DNA of 64,000 nt from Agapanthus africanus (taxonomy: Eukaryota; Streptophyta; Magnoliopsida; Asparagales; Amaryllidaceae). Every line of letters starts with the position of its first letter. Position 1 is the first letter of the stretch. The notes under the pieces are model-generated. The model saw only the letters and a program-made list of their open reading frames with translations, was not told where the DNA came from and made no database searches. Position numbers and translations under genes: made by a program. Location: NCBI GenBank assembly GCA_030015575.1, contig CM057338.1, positions 632,764,189 to 632,828,188 on the forward strand. The letters are read 5' to 3'. Of this stretch, positions 22,598 to 34,227 are shown one piece after another.

Positions 22598-24779
22598 TGT
22601 TAGTGTATATGCCCTAGAGGCCATTACTGTATCATACTAGTTTGTATATTACTTAATGGATGCTTGGGATATTCACCTTGTATATACAATCTTGCTCAAA
22701 ATAGTAGTATGCTACTTGGTTTGTTTCTACTTCAATGTGTACATGTGTTTATTTTTGTATATCGCCTATACACATTAGTAGAGCCCTTAGGATCTTTGCT
22801 TGATTACCAGCGATGTGATGGCCGTCACACTAGTGGGGCTGGGTAATCTATAAGCACATCCTTATGCAGGTCCCTGGTCGCAGGACTATCGAGACAGGGC
22901 ATCGATACTCCGGAGTAGACCAGCGCATGCGCTTCTCATCCCAGTGTGGGAGACGGTCTGTCCCACAGCCGTCAGTACGTCGTACTTGAGATAGTATGCG
23001 GGTGCTCGTTAGGTTACGGGTACACTGGACAGGACTCGTCGGGAACTGACTAGTTGGTATTATACCTATCGTCAGTTATCAGTTCCCAGGTGACATGAGT
23101 ACAGCTTAGTCCGCTGACTTGACACTGTCACTTCGCCTCGGGTGTGTTCCCACTGTACTTTGATCACTACCCTACCACGGCTCAAAGGAGTCGTGCAAAC
23201 AGGTGGTGGTTGGGTGCAGTCCCGAAGCACTTGGAGGCAGTGACGGTTAGACAGGATTCGTCTCTCCCGGTATTGGGGGTTGACATCGCGCTGTGTCTAG
23301 GAGAGCCATTACACGAGTAGTCCCTGGCCAGGGCAAACGAGATATACTGGTAGGTTTCCAGTGTTATCTCAGGGTGTATTGGGCTTCACTCCGGCACGAC
23401 TTGTACCGCTATTGGGGGACTGACGTTTACCGCCCCCTAGGCCCGCCATGCGATGTATCAGACGAACAGACCGGACTGTACGGAGAATGTCACACTCAGG
23501 CTCAGTAGGAGTTCAGATGGGTTTCGCCTCGTCCGTCTTCTTGTCGGCATTACCTGGGGACCGTTACGCACAGCTAGTGCCGCTTGCGGTCTGTGGTTAA
23601 ACCCACTGCCAGCGTAGTGTCGAGTCTTTAGAGTCCCACGCAGAAAGCTTTTCGTCTTTAGGCAAAAGAGTAGAGGTCGCATGGTATTGCGACAGGTCGC
23701 ATGGTTTTGCGACAGGGTTCGGTCACATCCGTGCACTTGTGCACGTACAGTGTCCGGACAGTTTACACTAGCGGGCTTTGGTTTAAGCCAGATCCTAGTG
23801 TACCTTATGGGATTAGATTTATCCAGTTTGCATTCGTGTTCCTCGGAACGCGGATGCGGGTGTGTATGCACAGTTGACAGGGAGGCAGAGGCAGCGGATT
23901 CTCATTAGGGTTGTTGACAGTTGACCGTTGACTTTTTGACTTTATGCTCAACCCTAATGAGAATATGATATGTGATTAACTATTATATTAATTAAGTATT
24001 ATGGTGATATGGTTGTTGACTTGTTGACTTTTGTTGACTTGTTGACTTTGGTGACTTGTTGACTTTTGTTGACTTGTTGACCGGTTGACTAGGCTTGACT
24101 AGTTGACCATCATGATAACCATGGTTATCATTTCATGCCAAAGACTTTTTCTTGCTTGCTCATTTGAGTAAAATGAGTGCATGACATGATAAGCTTATGG
24201 TTGCTTCAAACCATCACATAAGACTTTTTTGATATGATGAGTTATGATCACTTTGGATTATGAGAGGGTGAAAGACAAAAGAGTTGCTCATTCTTTCTTG
24301 CTCATTCTCTCTCTTGTTCTTGAGCTCTCCTCTTGCTCTCACCCTCAACCTCTTGCTCCCTCTCTTGATCTATGGTTCTCTTGTCTCATGAGTTGAGAAT
24401 CAAGAACCATAGATAAAATCCCATTCTAAATCATCTCTACTCATTCTAGTTCACTAGGTTTAGCAAACCAAGTGAACTAGTTTCTTCAAAGAACGAAGAA
24501 GGAGCTAAAGGTTGGAGCTTTCAAGTGGATCTATCTTCGGCGTACGGAGACAACGAGAAGGAGCCATCGAACCACCATCGGAGCTTGAAGAGAAGGAGTT
24601 CAAGTTTAGGTATAACCATCTTCATCCGAGTAGCTAAATATCTTTAGCTTAGTATGCTAGTTTTAGTTTAGGTAAAGATCCCGACCTAGCTTAGTCCATG
24701 TTGCCTCTTGCGTTAAAATTTTGATTTTATACCGTTTCCGCCTCCCCGTAAGAACCGGGGGTCGCAACGTGGACTTACA
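22598..24779 (+). repeat. 3' LTR of the inner Angela element
   Basis: It is the same length as the 5' LTR (2182 bases), with about six differences seen by eye. It ends GGACTTACA and is followed by the target duplication CAACA. Confidence 0.96.
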
Positions 24780-27611
24780 CAACATTATATCGGTTTCTTT
24801 GTTGAGTAAAGAGGGATATAATTTTGTATTACAGGATAATGTTATGAACATTTTCCTTAACCAAAAGTTGGTTGGATCAGGCACGTTGTGCAATGGCATT
24901 TATGTTCTAAATCAATCAACATTTCTAAGCATAACAAACACACACAAGAGGAAGAGTTCAGAAATGAACAAATCCTTCTTGTGGCATTATAGACTGGGTA
25001 ACATCAATGCGACACGACTAGCTAAGTTGTATATGGATGGATATTTAAATCCGTTTGAATTTTCATCTTATGACACTTGCCAGTCATGTCTCAAAGGCAA
25101 GATGACCAAAACTCCGTTTACGGGACACGGAGAGAGAGTTACCGAACTCTTGGGACTGATACATAGTGATGTATGCAGTCCCATGTCTACACATGCCAGG
25201 GATGGTTCTTCGTGCTTCATTACATTCACTGACGATCTCTTTAGATTCGGATATGTGTTCCTGATGAAACACAAATCAGACCTTTTGAGAAATTTAGAGA
25301 ATATAAACAAGAAGTCGAGAACCAAACCAGGAAAAGTATTAAAATCCTTCGATCTGATCGAGGAGGTGAATACTTGAGCAATGAATTTCTGGACTTCCTA
25401 AAAGAGAATGGGATTCTCTCTCAGCTAACTCCTCCATATACACCACAGCACAACGGTGTATCGGAACGGAGGAACCGCACCCTATTAGATATGGTGCGCT
25501 CTATGATGAGTATAGCTGAGTTACCTATTTCCTTCTGGGGATATGCACTGGAGACAGCAGCATACCTACTGAATAGGGTTCCTACCAAATCTGTGCCTAC
25601 CACCCTATATGAGATATGGGAGGGGAAGAGACCATATGTTAATTTTATTAAGATATGGGGTTGCCCGGCCTATGTCAAAAGACAAAAACCGGACAAACTC
25701 GAGACAAGGTCTGTTTTGTGTAAGTTTGTTGGATATCCCAAGCATTCGCGAGGGTATATCTTCTACCACAGTGAGGAACAAAGGGTGTTTGTTGCTCAAC
25801 ACGCCACCTTTTTAGAAAAGAAATTTCTTGCAAAAGAGATTAGTGGCTCTGAGGTAGAACTGGAAGAGGTTCCAGCTGTACAAACCACAACAGAAGATTT
25901 GGTAGAACCAGAAGATTCGGTAGTTCCCGATGAACCCCAGCCACTCCGCCGATCTAGCAGGGTTCCTCACCCACCTGAGAGATACTACGGTTTTCTCATG
26001 GACGGTGGGAGCGAGGATTGCATCATGGTTGATGATGACCCAACTAGCTTCGAACAGGCCATCACGAGTGGGGACTCAGTGACATGGCTGGATGCAATGC
26101 GGTCCGAGATGGAATCCATGTACACCAACAAAGTATGGACTTTGGAAGTTGCCCCTGAAGGGGTAAAACCCATTGGGAGCAAGTGGATCTTCAAGAAAAA
26201 ACTTGGTGTAGATGGGAAAGTGGAGACTTTCAAAGCTAGACTTATTGCAAAGGGTTTTCGTCAAAGACCAGGTGTGGACTATGACGAAACCTTTTCTCCA
26301 GTGGCTATGCTTAAATCCGTCTGGATCATGCTTGCCATCGCTGCATATCATGACTACGAAATCTGGCAAATGGATGTTAAGACCGCCTTTCTAAACGGTG
26401 ATTTGGAAGAGTGCGTGTACATGACTCAGCCAGAAGGCTTCGTAGATAGTGGGAGTAGCGGGAAGGTGTGCAAGCTGCTTAAATCCATTTACGGATTAAA
26501 GCAAGCATCGCGGAGTTGGAACATCTGCTTTGACGTCGTTGTCAAAGAGTTTGATTTCATCAAAAATGTAGATGAACCTTGTATCTACAAGAAGGTGGCA
26601 GAGAGTAAGATTGTCTTCCTCGTATTATACGTGGACGACATACTCTTGATAGGAAATGACATTCCTATGCTGCAATCAGTCAAGCTCTTCTTATCACAAA
26701 GATTCTCAATGAAAGATCTTGGCGATGCCTCCTGCATATTGGGAATTATGATCTATAGAGATAGATCTAAAAGGATATTGGGATTGTCCCAATCCAGGTA
26801 CATTGACACCATAAAGAGGTTTAGTATAGAAGAGTCCAAACGTGGGTTTTTACCCACGATCTCAGGGCTCACTCTCTCCAAAGAGATGTCTCCCAAGACT
26901 GATTTGGAGAGAGCTCGCATGCAAGGGATACCCTATACTTCGGCTGTAGGCTCTATCATGTACGCGATGCTATGTACCAGACCCGATGTAGCATACTCAC
27001 TAAGTATAGTGAGTAGGTATCAAGCTGATCCTGGAGAGAGTCACTGGACAGCTGTGAAGAGCATTCTCAAGTACTTACGAAGGACTAAAGAGATGCTCTT
27101 GGTGTATGGTAACGGAGAACTCCAAGTGGAGTCCTTTACTGATTCGAGCTTCCAGAGTGATAATGACGACTCTAAGTCGCAGTCGGGATTTGTCTTTACC
27201 CTTTACGGAGGGGCGGTTAGCTGGAAGAGTTCCAAGCAGGAAACCGTGGCAGACTCGACGATGGAGGCTGAATACATCGCTGCCAACGATGCTGCCAAAG
27301 AGGCTGTCTGGATCAAGAAGTTCATTACTGAACTTGGAGTGGTTCCATCCATTGAGCATCCAATACCTTTGTATTGTGATAACAATGGAGCGGTGGCTTT
27401 GGCCAAGGAACCCAGGTCCCATCAGCGATCCAGGCATATTCTGAGGCGGTATCACCTGATCCGGGAGATAGTTGATCGCTGGGAGATCGAGGTCAGGAGG
27501 GTTGACACGAAGAACAACACTGCGGATCCACTCACGAAGGCCATTCCCCAGATACAGTTTGAGAGACACTTCGGGATGCTTGGTATGCGATACTACAGCA
27601 GCTGGCCCTAG
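24780..27611 (+). pseudogene. Pol remainder of the outer Angela element (integrase, RT, RNase H)
   Basis: After the nested element, homology to the inner pol resumes with IISVSLLSKEGYNF. An integrase zinc-binding part is near 24980-25090, the catalytic core reaches to about 25480 (GVSERRNRT), reverse transcriptase lies at about 26060-26760 (YVDD near 26626), and RNase H at about 27110-27500 (STMEAEY, YCDNNGA). The protein is roughly 75-80 percent like the inner copy by eye, so the two belong to different subfamilies. It is broken in a small number of places. Confidence 0.88.
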
Positions 27612-27625
27612 TGCAAGTGGGAGAT
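27612..27625 (+). promoter_or_regulatory. Polypurine tract of the outer Angela element
   Basis: AAGTGGGAGAT lies directly before the 3' LTR, as in the inner element. Confidence 0.88.
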
Positions 27626-29822
27626 TGTTAGTTGTATGTATGCCCTAGAGGCCAGTATTGTACAGATGATGTATATTATATTGGATACTTCGACATATAT
27701 AGAGAGGACTTTCTTGCTCGATATGATAGTATGCTATCTGGTTGCACTTTACTTTAACATGTATACTTGTCTCTTTATACTGTTTTATAGTTACATGTTG
27801 GTAAAGCCCTTAGGATGTGTACTTGACTACCTGGACTATGATGCAGATCATACTAGTGGGGACATGGTAGTCCATAAGTACATCCTTCAAGGTCCTTAGT
27901 CATGGGTGTATCGAGACGGGGCACCGATATACCAGTGTAGACTAGCGTATACGCTTCTCGACCCATGAGATGGGCGATGGATCATCCCATAACCATTGGT
28001 GTTTGACATCAGAGATGGTATACGAGTGCTCAGTGGAGACTGGGTATACTGGACGGACTCGCCGAGAACTCCCAGATGGTATTATACCTCACGTCAGATG
28101 GCAGTTCTCTGGTGACACTTGTGCAGGTTAGTCTGTAGACCCGAGATCGTCATAGAGTCTTGTGTGATTCCCACTGTGCTTTGATTTCCACCTTACCACG
28201 TCCATGAGGGCATGCAAAATGGTGGTTTTTGGGTACAGTCCCGAGTCACATGGAGGCAATGAGCGATAGGAGGGGTTTCGTCTCTCCCGGTATTGGGGGT
28301 TGATGTTGCGCTGTGCTTGATTGGCCGTAACAGGGAAGTCCCTGGCCATGGCTAATTAGAGATTTACTGGTAAGTGTTACCAGTAGTTTCTCGACCCGTT
28401 ATGAGCCTCACATCGGCACGACTTATCGGTTATTAGGGTCTGACGTTTACCACCCCTAGACTTGATATGCGACATATCAGACGAGGAGAACGGACTGTAC
28501 GGGAAGTGTTACCGGCAGGCTTTTACAGGAGTTGGAGCGGGCTTGTTTGCTGATCTTTTGATCGCTCAATACTCGGATAGCCGTTACGTCCAGCTAGTAC
28601 CGCTGACGGCTTGTGGGTGCTTGATGTGATCATCACCTACTGCCGGCGTATTGACGAGTCTTTAGAGTCCTACATAGAGGTTTTACTGGCTCAGGCAAAA
28701 TGAAATAGGAGCGCATATGTGATATGTGCGGGACCGAGAATAAGGTGAGTATGTGATACCGTATTCTATTCTCGTGACTTATTGTATCGATTGGTTATAT
28801 ATGATATGGTCGGGTTATCGAATCAAGTGTTGATTCGATAAGTCGATACATTGGATGTTAGTCGGTTATATGAGATATGACCGGATTATTAAGTCAAGTG
28901 TTGATTTAATAATTAAGTATATAATTGTATATTAGATATACTAGTTTACATTTACTAACACATGTTCACTTAGGTTTTTTTCTCACATGTACACATCTTT
29001 ACTATATATATGATATATATTAAAATGTGTTATCTTTTTTTATCATGGTTGATGATACAACATCCATGGGTGTATGAGACTTACACTATGCTAATTTTTA
29101 GTTTGGGTTTTTAATATTTAAAGTAAATACAAAATCAAGTGGAGGATTAGAAAATGCATGAAGCTTGTGGATGCATTGACTAATTCAACTTGAGTTTGTA
29201 TTTTACTATGGATATTTATTAACCCAACCATAACAATTAGCCTAGGGTTAAGTCTCTACAAGAGTTAGTATATGATACTCACTCACCATGGTTAGATCAC
29301 ACACTTGATCATTATCCTCTTCTCTTTTCTTTTGTTCATCTTCTTCATTGTTCAAAAGAAAAGCTTGCTAAGGTTTGATCCAAAGTGAGAAATAAAAATC
29401 CAAATAGAACCCACTTCCTATTTCTCCATCCTCTACTAGACTAGCACTTTAGTATAGGGTGTTTGCTTCACTAATTCTCAAATTAGTGAAGTAGTAGCTT
29501 GAGTCGGAATTCCCTCGACGTAGATCATCTTCGGCCTCGAAGACTTCAAGCAAGGTCGCATCTTTCGCCTCGTGAAGCCATGCAAGAGCCCGGGAGAACC
29601 TTGATCGCAGCGAAGGGACTTCAACAAGGAGCAAATGAAGTGAAGGACCGATCTACAAAAGTTGTATTTCGTGTTCCCTTAGATGTAAAGTTGTTTGCTT
29701 ACTATTAGTTTCGCCTAAACTCTAGTATACGATCTTGCTTAGGGTTTTTCGGCACATAAAAATTTAATTTTGGCATAGTCGATGCCTTGTAGAGCCTTGT
29801 TAGTGTGCCTAGTAACCCTACA
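27626..29822 (+). repeat. 3' LTR of the outer Angela element
   Basis: It starts TGTTAGTTGTATGTATGCCC and ends CCCTACA, with a length of 2197 bases. It matches the 5' LTR at 8931-11150 with scattered differences and small indels. The target duplication CTTGG follows at 29823. Confidence 0.95.
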
Positions 29823-30818
29823 CTTGGATCTAGAGTAAATCGAGCAAGAAAAGACGTTGTTCGTCTGATGCTCCGATGTGAGATCGGTAAGTTGACCAGT
29901 TTCAGATAGAAGGACCTCACCAGATTGGTTGTGAGTTGATCAAGAACGGACGAATAAAGTGTATTCTTCCGATGATTTGGACGAGTTCCCGAGGACGTGT
30001 TCGGCTATATATCTTCTACAGAATGATGGAGATACTGGGTTCGTAATTTCGAGTCCGTGTGAGAGGCTCCGTTTTGACCGTAGTCGAGGACGAATTGCAA
30101 TATGCAAACAACAAGAGATGACGTCGAAGTGGACAATAATAAAGACAACTAGAATAAGAGATTCGTACGAGATGTTAACGAGCGGTTGTTACTCTCCGTT
30201 GATGCCAGAGGATTGATATGTGTACAGAGGCGTTAGATACAGCCAAATTTCAGATGAAGCCGTGCCGAGGACACAGCTGTCCGGTTATAAGAAAAGAGTT
30301 AAGCCAGAGTGCCAACCTCCATATAGTTCGGCATGGGTGAGATCAGAAGAAACCATGAGCAGGTTCTTTCCAGGACACCGCAGCGATGAGGATTTGCACC
30401 AGGATCAGTTATATCGCGCTTATTCAGAGGGCCAGATACCGCCACCGGTAATGTACTGCCTTGCGAGTGGTCATAATAATTGGCCAAGAGATGATCAGCG
30501 GAGTGCCAGAATGGAACTGTTCCATTAGTACACCTGACCGGGCCGACGAGCTGAAGGATTGCGGGCCGACGAGCTGAAGGATTGCGAGATTGGTAATTCA
30601 GAGAGTAAACGAGGACCCAGATACGGAAGATGCCATACCGTGAGCAGGAGGCAAGTAGATGATCTTGCTCTGCCATCGTTGGGCGCACCGGCATTTTTCG
30701 ACATTGTAGGAAGTGTACCTCAATGTCATTTATTGCGAATTATGTTTCGTGATCCGAGTCTCATACTTTTATCTCTTGGAATTGAGTTTCGATGGTTGAG
30801 TTTCATGATCTTGTTTTC
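29823..30818 (+). mobile_element. Gypsy B interior, copy 1: continuation after the Angela insertion
   Basis: From CTTGGATCTAGAG on, the sequence matches 60953-61535 of interior copy 2, and then continues beyond where copy 2 stops. A 22-base unit with GGGCCGACGAGCTGAAGG is duplicated near 30540-30582. No gag or pol domain can be recognised, and the interior is small and non-coding, in the manner of a large retrotransposon derivative. Confidence 0.6.
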
Positions 30819-31850
30819 GTGCACCATGGCTGCACCTACTGGAGATTACATTTTTGTGCACAGTTGTTGCCCTCGATTTATGTTTATACACTGCTACATT
30901 GGTTTATGATTTGTGCATATCTATTTCACTTGATAACGGTTTTGCGCCTTGGCTGCACGTGGTTATGATTTCGTGGATTCTATACGGTCGATTTTATTTG
31001 GTGCATGTGGTACGCAATCGATTTGATTTTTGCACTCGGTATAGCTCGCATGTGCTTGCAGTGCATTGATACGTATTTTGTGCACGCAGTTGCACACGTT
31101 TATGATTTTATACACCTTGGTACACTCGGTGTTGTTTTAATACGCATTTGAGATATTGATGGTATTTCGTGCATTTGTTGCACCAGGATTGGTATTTCGT
31201 GCATTTGTTGCACCAGATTGGTATTTCGTGCATTTGTTGCACTAGATTTTTATTTCGTGGATTTGTTGCACCAGATTGGTATTTCGAGCATTGGTTGCAC
31301 TAGATTTATACTCCGTACATTGGTTGCACCCGATTTATGTCTTTGAGCATTTGTTTCACTAGATTTATGTTTTTGTGCGCGTTTGCACTTGACGTTCATT
31401 ATCGTGAACGCTACTGCACTAGATATTTTATACGGACCTGACGCGCTTGGTTTGGATTTTTGCACATAACTAGGCGCATGGTATAGGATTTTGTGCACAC
31501 CGGATGCACTTGATTGAAACTTTATTCGTGCATGTTGGATGCATTTGATTGAAATTTTATTCGTGCATGTTGGATGCACTTTATTGAGATTTTATTCGTG
31601 CATGTTGGATGCACTTGATTTAGATTTTATTTGTGCATGTCGGATGCACTTTATTGAGATTTTCATTCGTGCAGGTTCGTTGCACTGGGTTGGGATTTCC
31701 GTGCACTCTAGATGCACTTGATGTTGTTGTCATGCACACCAGTTGCATTTGACAGATACTTTTGTGCACACCCGTTGCACTTAGTTGGCTTTTGTACACA
31801 TTCGTGGCACTTGTATTTGGTTTTGGTTTTCCGTGCACACCAGACGCACG
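30819..31850 (+). repeat. Minisatellite of GTGCA..TGCAC hairpin units
   Basis: About 30 degenerate units of roughly 30-37 bases follow one another. Each has GTGCA, 5-9 bases, then TGCAC, so each can fold. The most regular units are at about 31155-31300 (GTGCATTTGTTGCAC) and 31525-31660 (GTGCATGTTGGATGCAC, arms GTGCAT and ATGCAC). Spacers between them are T-rich. The open frames across it are side effects of the repeat. Confidence 0.85.
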
Positions 31851-32589
31851 TGATGATTGGATACGCCTTTTGAGACTGATTTTTGCTCTTGAGCATTATA
31901 TTTTGATGTTGGGTATTTGTAACGTTTCAGAAATCGTTTTGCGAATTTTTCCGTTTTAGGGCAAAATTGTCGGTATTTTCCGTTTTAACCCGATTTCGAT
32001 CAAACGTCCGTAGAAACTTGTCGGCACCTATTTTAGCTAAAATAAAGCTTGTGCGCGAACTTTGGGGGTATTTGGAAGGTTTTGGTTCAGATAGAATTTT
32101 TTCCAAATAAAATATTATTTTAGCCGGTAAATTATGCACGTAAGTCGGGATATTTCTTCTAAATGAAAATTCTTGGAAATCATCACTAGAATTATTTTGG
32201 AAGCTTCTTTTCTAAATATCTAAATATTTTTTAGTGCAAAAAGGTTTTTTTTAAAATAGAAAAGAAAATGAAAGAAAGGTGGCATTTTGCATTTAAAGTG
32301 CATTAATTGAATTTTTCTAGATCTTTCTTCAACTTTATTCACAAAAACCCCTCTACCTCTTGCTTTGGCCGGCCCTCCCTCATTCCCTGTTGCTCTCATT
32401 TTTCCCAACTCCATTTTCATCTCATTTTGCTTGAAAAATTCATTAAAAAATCCAAATTAATTCATACAAATTCAAATATAATCCAAAAGCTTCATCTTTC
32501 TTCACAAATCTTGCTTGGATCTTCATTCTAGTGGGGATTTTGGAGGCTAAAATTTGGTTTTATTCTTATTTCAAGTGGTGTTCTTGAAG

Positions 32590-33269
32590 GTATAAAACCT
32601 TAACACTAATCTCTTTTTGTTGCTTAATACTTTATGCTAGCTTAATTAGATATTAATTTAAGCTTTAAATTTCATGTTTCAAAATTCTAGAAATGGTTTT
32701 AGAAATTCAAGTTAAGGTTAAAACTTGATTTAAGTGTTTAATGTTTTATTGAAGAGTTAATTTGTGATTAGGAAAAACTTAGCCTAGTAGAAAATGTTAA
32801 TTTTTGTTAATGAATACTTTATTTAAGTATGATATATTGTTTACTAGGTTTTTGCTAAAACTTATTTTGCAAGTGTTAAAAATATAGAATTGGTTTAGAT
32901 AGCTTAGTTAAGCTATTATAAGGTGTTTGTAATCGCTAGATATGTGTTAGCTTGAAACTAGTGCGAAATATTGCCATAAGTTGCTTACTAGGTTTCGGGG
33001 TTTTTCCGACGTGGGTTCGATTGGTCGTTGCGAGATTATATCTATTGTATTTCTTGTAATTATTTGTGTTGTGTTGCGCGATCGGGATGATCGGGGTCTA
33101 GACTTGGTGTTTTGTAGTTTAGTGACCTCAGTTAGGGTTTTTGGCCGATGTCGTGCGCGATAGATGCGCTAAGCGTGCAGTGTAATTTTCCGGGCGTTTT
33201 CATCGCGTTTTGTTGTCTTTTTGTCATTGTAGGATGTTTTGCTTATGTGTTGTGTTTGTGAAATTTTAG
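32590..33269 (+). other. Putative first intron of the gypsy C LTR leader (5' copy)
   Basis: GAAG followed by GTATAAAACC opens the segment, and AAATTTTAG before GTTCGCAGGCGG closes it (680 bases). The position relative to the pyrimidine-rich GGCCGGCCCTCC exon and the downstream GTGAGTAGAT matches that of the other families. Confidence 0.5.
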
Positions 33270-33502
33270 GTTCGCAGGCGGGGACTACGGATACTGCTAC
33301 AAAGGGAAAACAGGTGGTAGGATTCACCTAGCTTGGTGCGTTGGTGAGTAGATTTAACATCTACAGGGGAATCGCCCGCATGGCGTTATGCGTCTGGGCT
33401 AGAGATGTTATTTTCTGTCGCATATTCTATGTCATATTTAGAATTGCGCATTTACCCTATTACTTAGATATTGTTGTGCCTGGACTAGTATCCTTAGGAC
33501 AC

Positions 33503-33583
33503 TGCACATATTATTGACGATTCATGTTGCACGAGCACTGATTGCATGCCACACACCCCATCAATAATTGCCATGTCACGCAC
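33503..33583 (+). promoter_or_regulatory. Conserved LTR stem-loop (gypsy C, 5' copy)
   Basis: The arms around ATTATTGA and TCAATAAT are followed by TGCCATGTCACGC. The 3' LTR copy pairs over two more bases. Confidence 0.55.
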
Positions 33584-34227
33584 AACCCACATATAGAAAT
33601 GATATTGCTTGGTTAGGGACATTGGGACAATGATTCATATTTCTTATCGCATGTGACATATAGCATACCTGTATACCTACATGCTTACACATATGCCTTC
33701 ATATACTTATATGTTAGATACCTGTATACCTATAGAGTATTGTACCATTAGTGATAGATACATACACACTTTATGATATAGCTACAGGTATACCTTGCAC
33801 ACCTATTTCATTTATACCCAGGGGGTATATTACATCATTTACTTATAGGTAGATACATATACCTTGCTATACCTTTATGTTTACACATATATCTAGTTAT
33901 AGCTACATGTTTACCTTTACTTGATATTATTTAGAATTGGAGAAATTAGGAACCGCATGATATTTATATTAACGTGTTGCAGTTAATTAGCGGCTTTTCA
34001 TTTATATGCTTTCATTACAGTTTTATATTGCATATATTATATTCATGGATTTTCGCATTGTTATATGGATTTTTCATAATGTTTTCTGGATTTGGGGACC
34101 GTGGGAGTTCATGAAATTATGCATTATTTGAAAAACCCGGTTTTCCTTGATATGATATTTCTGCAGCCACCATGAGATTTATCGGTTCGGATAAATATAT
34201 ACACCACGTGAGGAACGGAGGGGTCCG

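Larger units (their letters stand above)
14359..24779 (+). mobile_element. Ty1/copia element, Angela type (inner), nearly whole and very young
   Basis: The two LTRs are both exactly 2182 bases (14359-16540 and 22598-24779). Primer-binding site, long leader, gag, pol and polypurine tract are in the usual order. The target duplication CAACA stands at 14354-14358 and 24780-24784, within the protease-integrase linker of the outer element. By eye I count about six differences between the LTRs (near 0.3 percent), which would put the insertion in the order of 0.1 million years at commonly used plant rates. Pol is one long open frame. Gag looks broken, with a few breaks. Confidence 0.96.
8931..29822 (+). 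mobile_element. Ty1/copia element, Angela type (outer), carrying a nested copia element
   Basis: The element has two LTRs (8931-11150 and 27626-29822), a primer-binding site, a polypurine tract and protease, integrase, reverse transcriptase and RNase H parts. It is flanked by the target duplication CTTGG (8926-8930 and 29823-29827). The uninterrupted target is seen at about 60938-60970. A second copia element sits inside its pol at 14359-24779. Its LTRs differ by roughly 2 percent over the first 220 bases I compared by eye, which suggests an age of under a million years at commonly used plant rates. It is broken: no gag is recognisable, and there are about three further breaks besides the nested insertion. 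Confidence 0.95.

Noticed and set aside
30819-31850. CRISPR-like array
   Set aside because: The units are degenerate, have no unique spacers of fixed length, and the DNA is that of a plant. It is a minisatellite.
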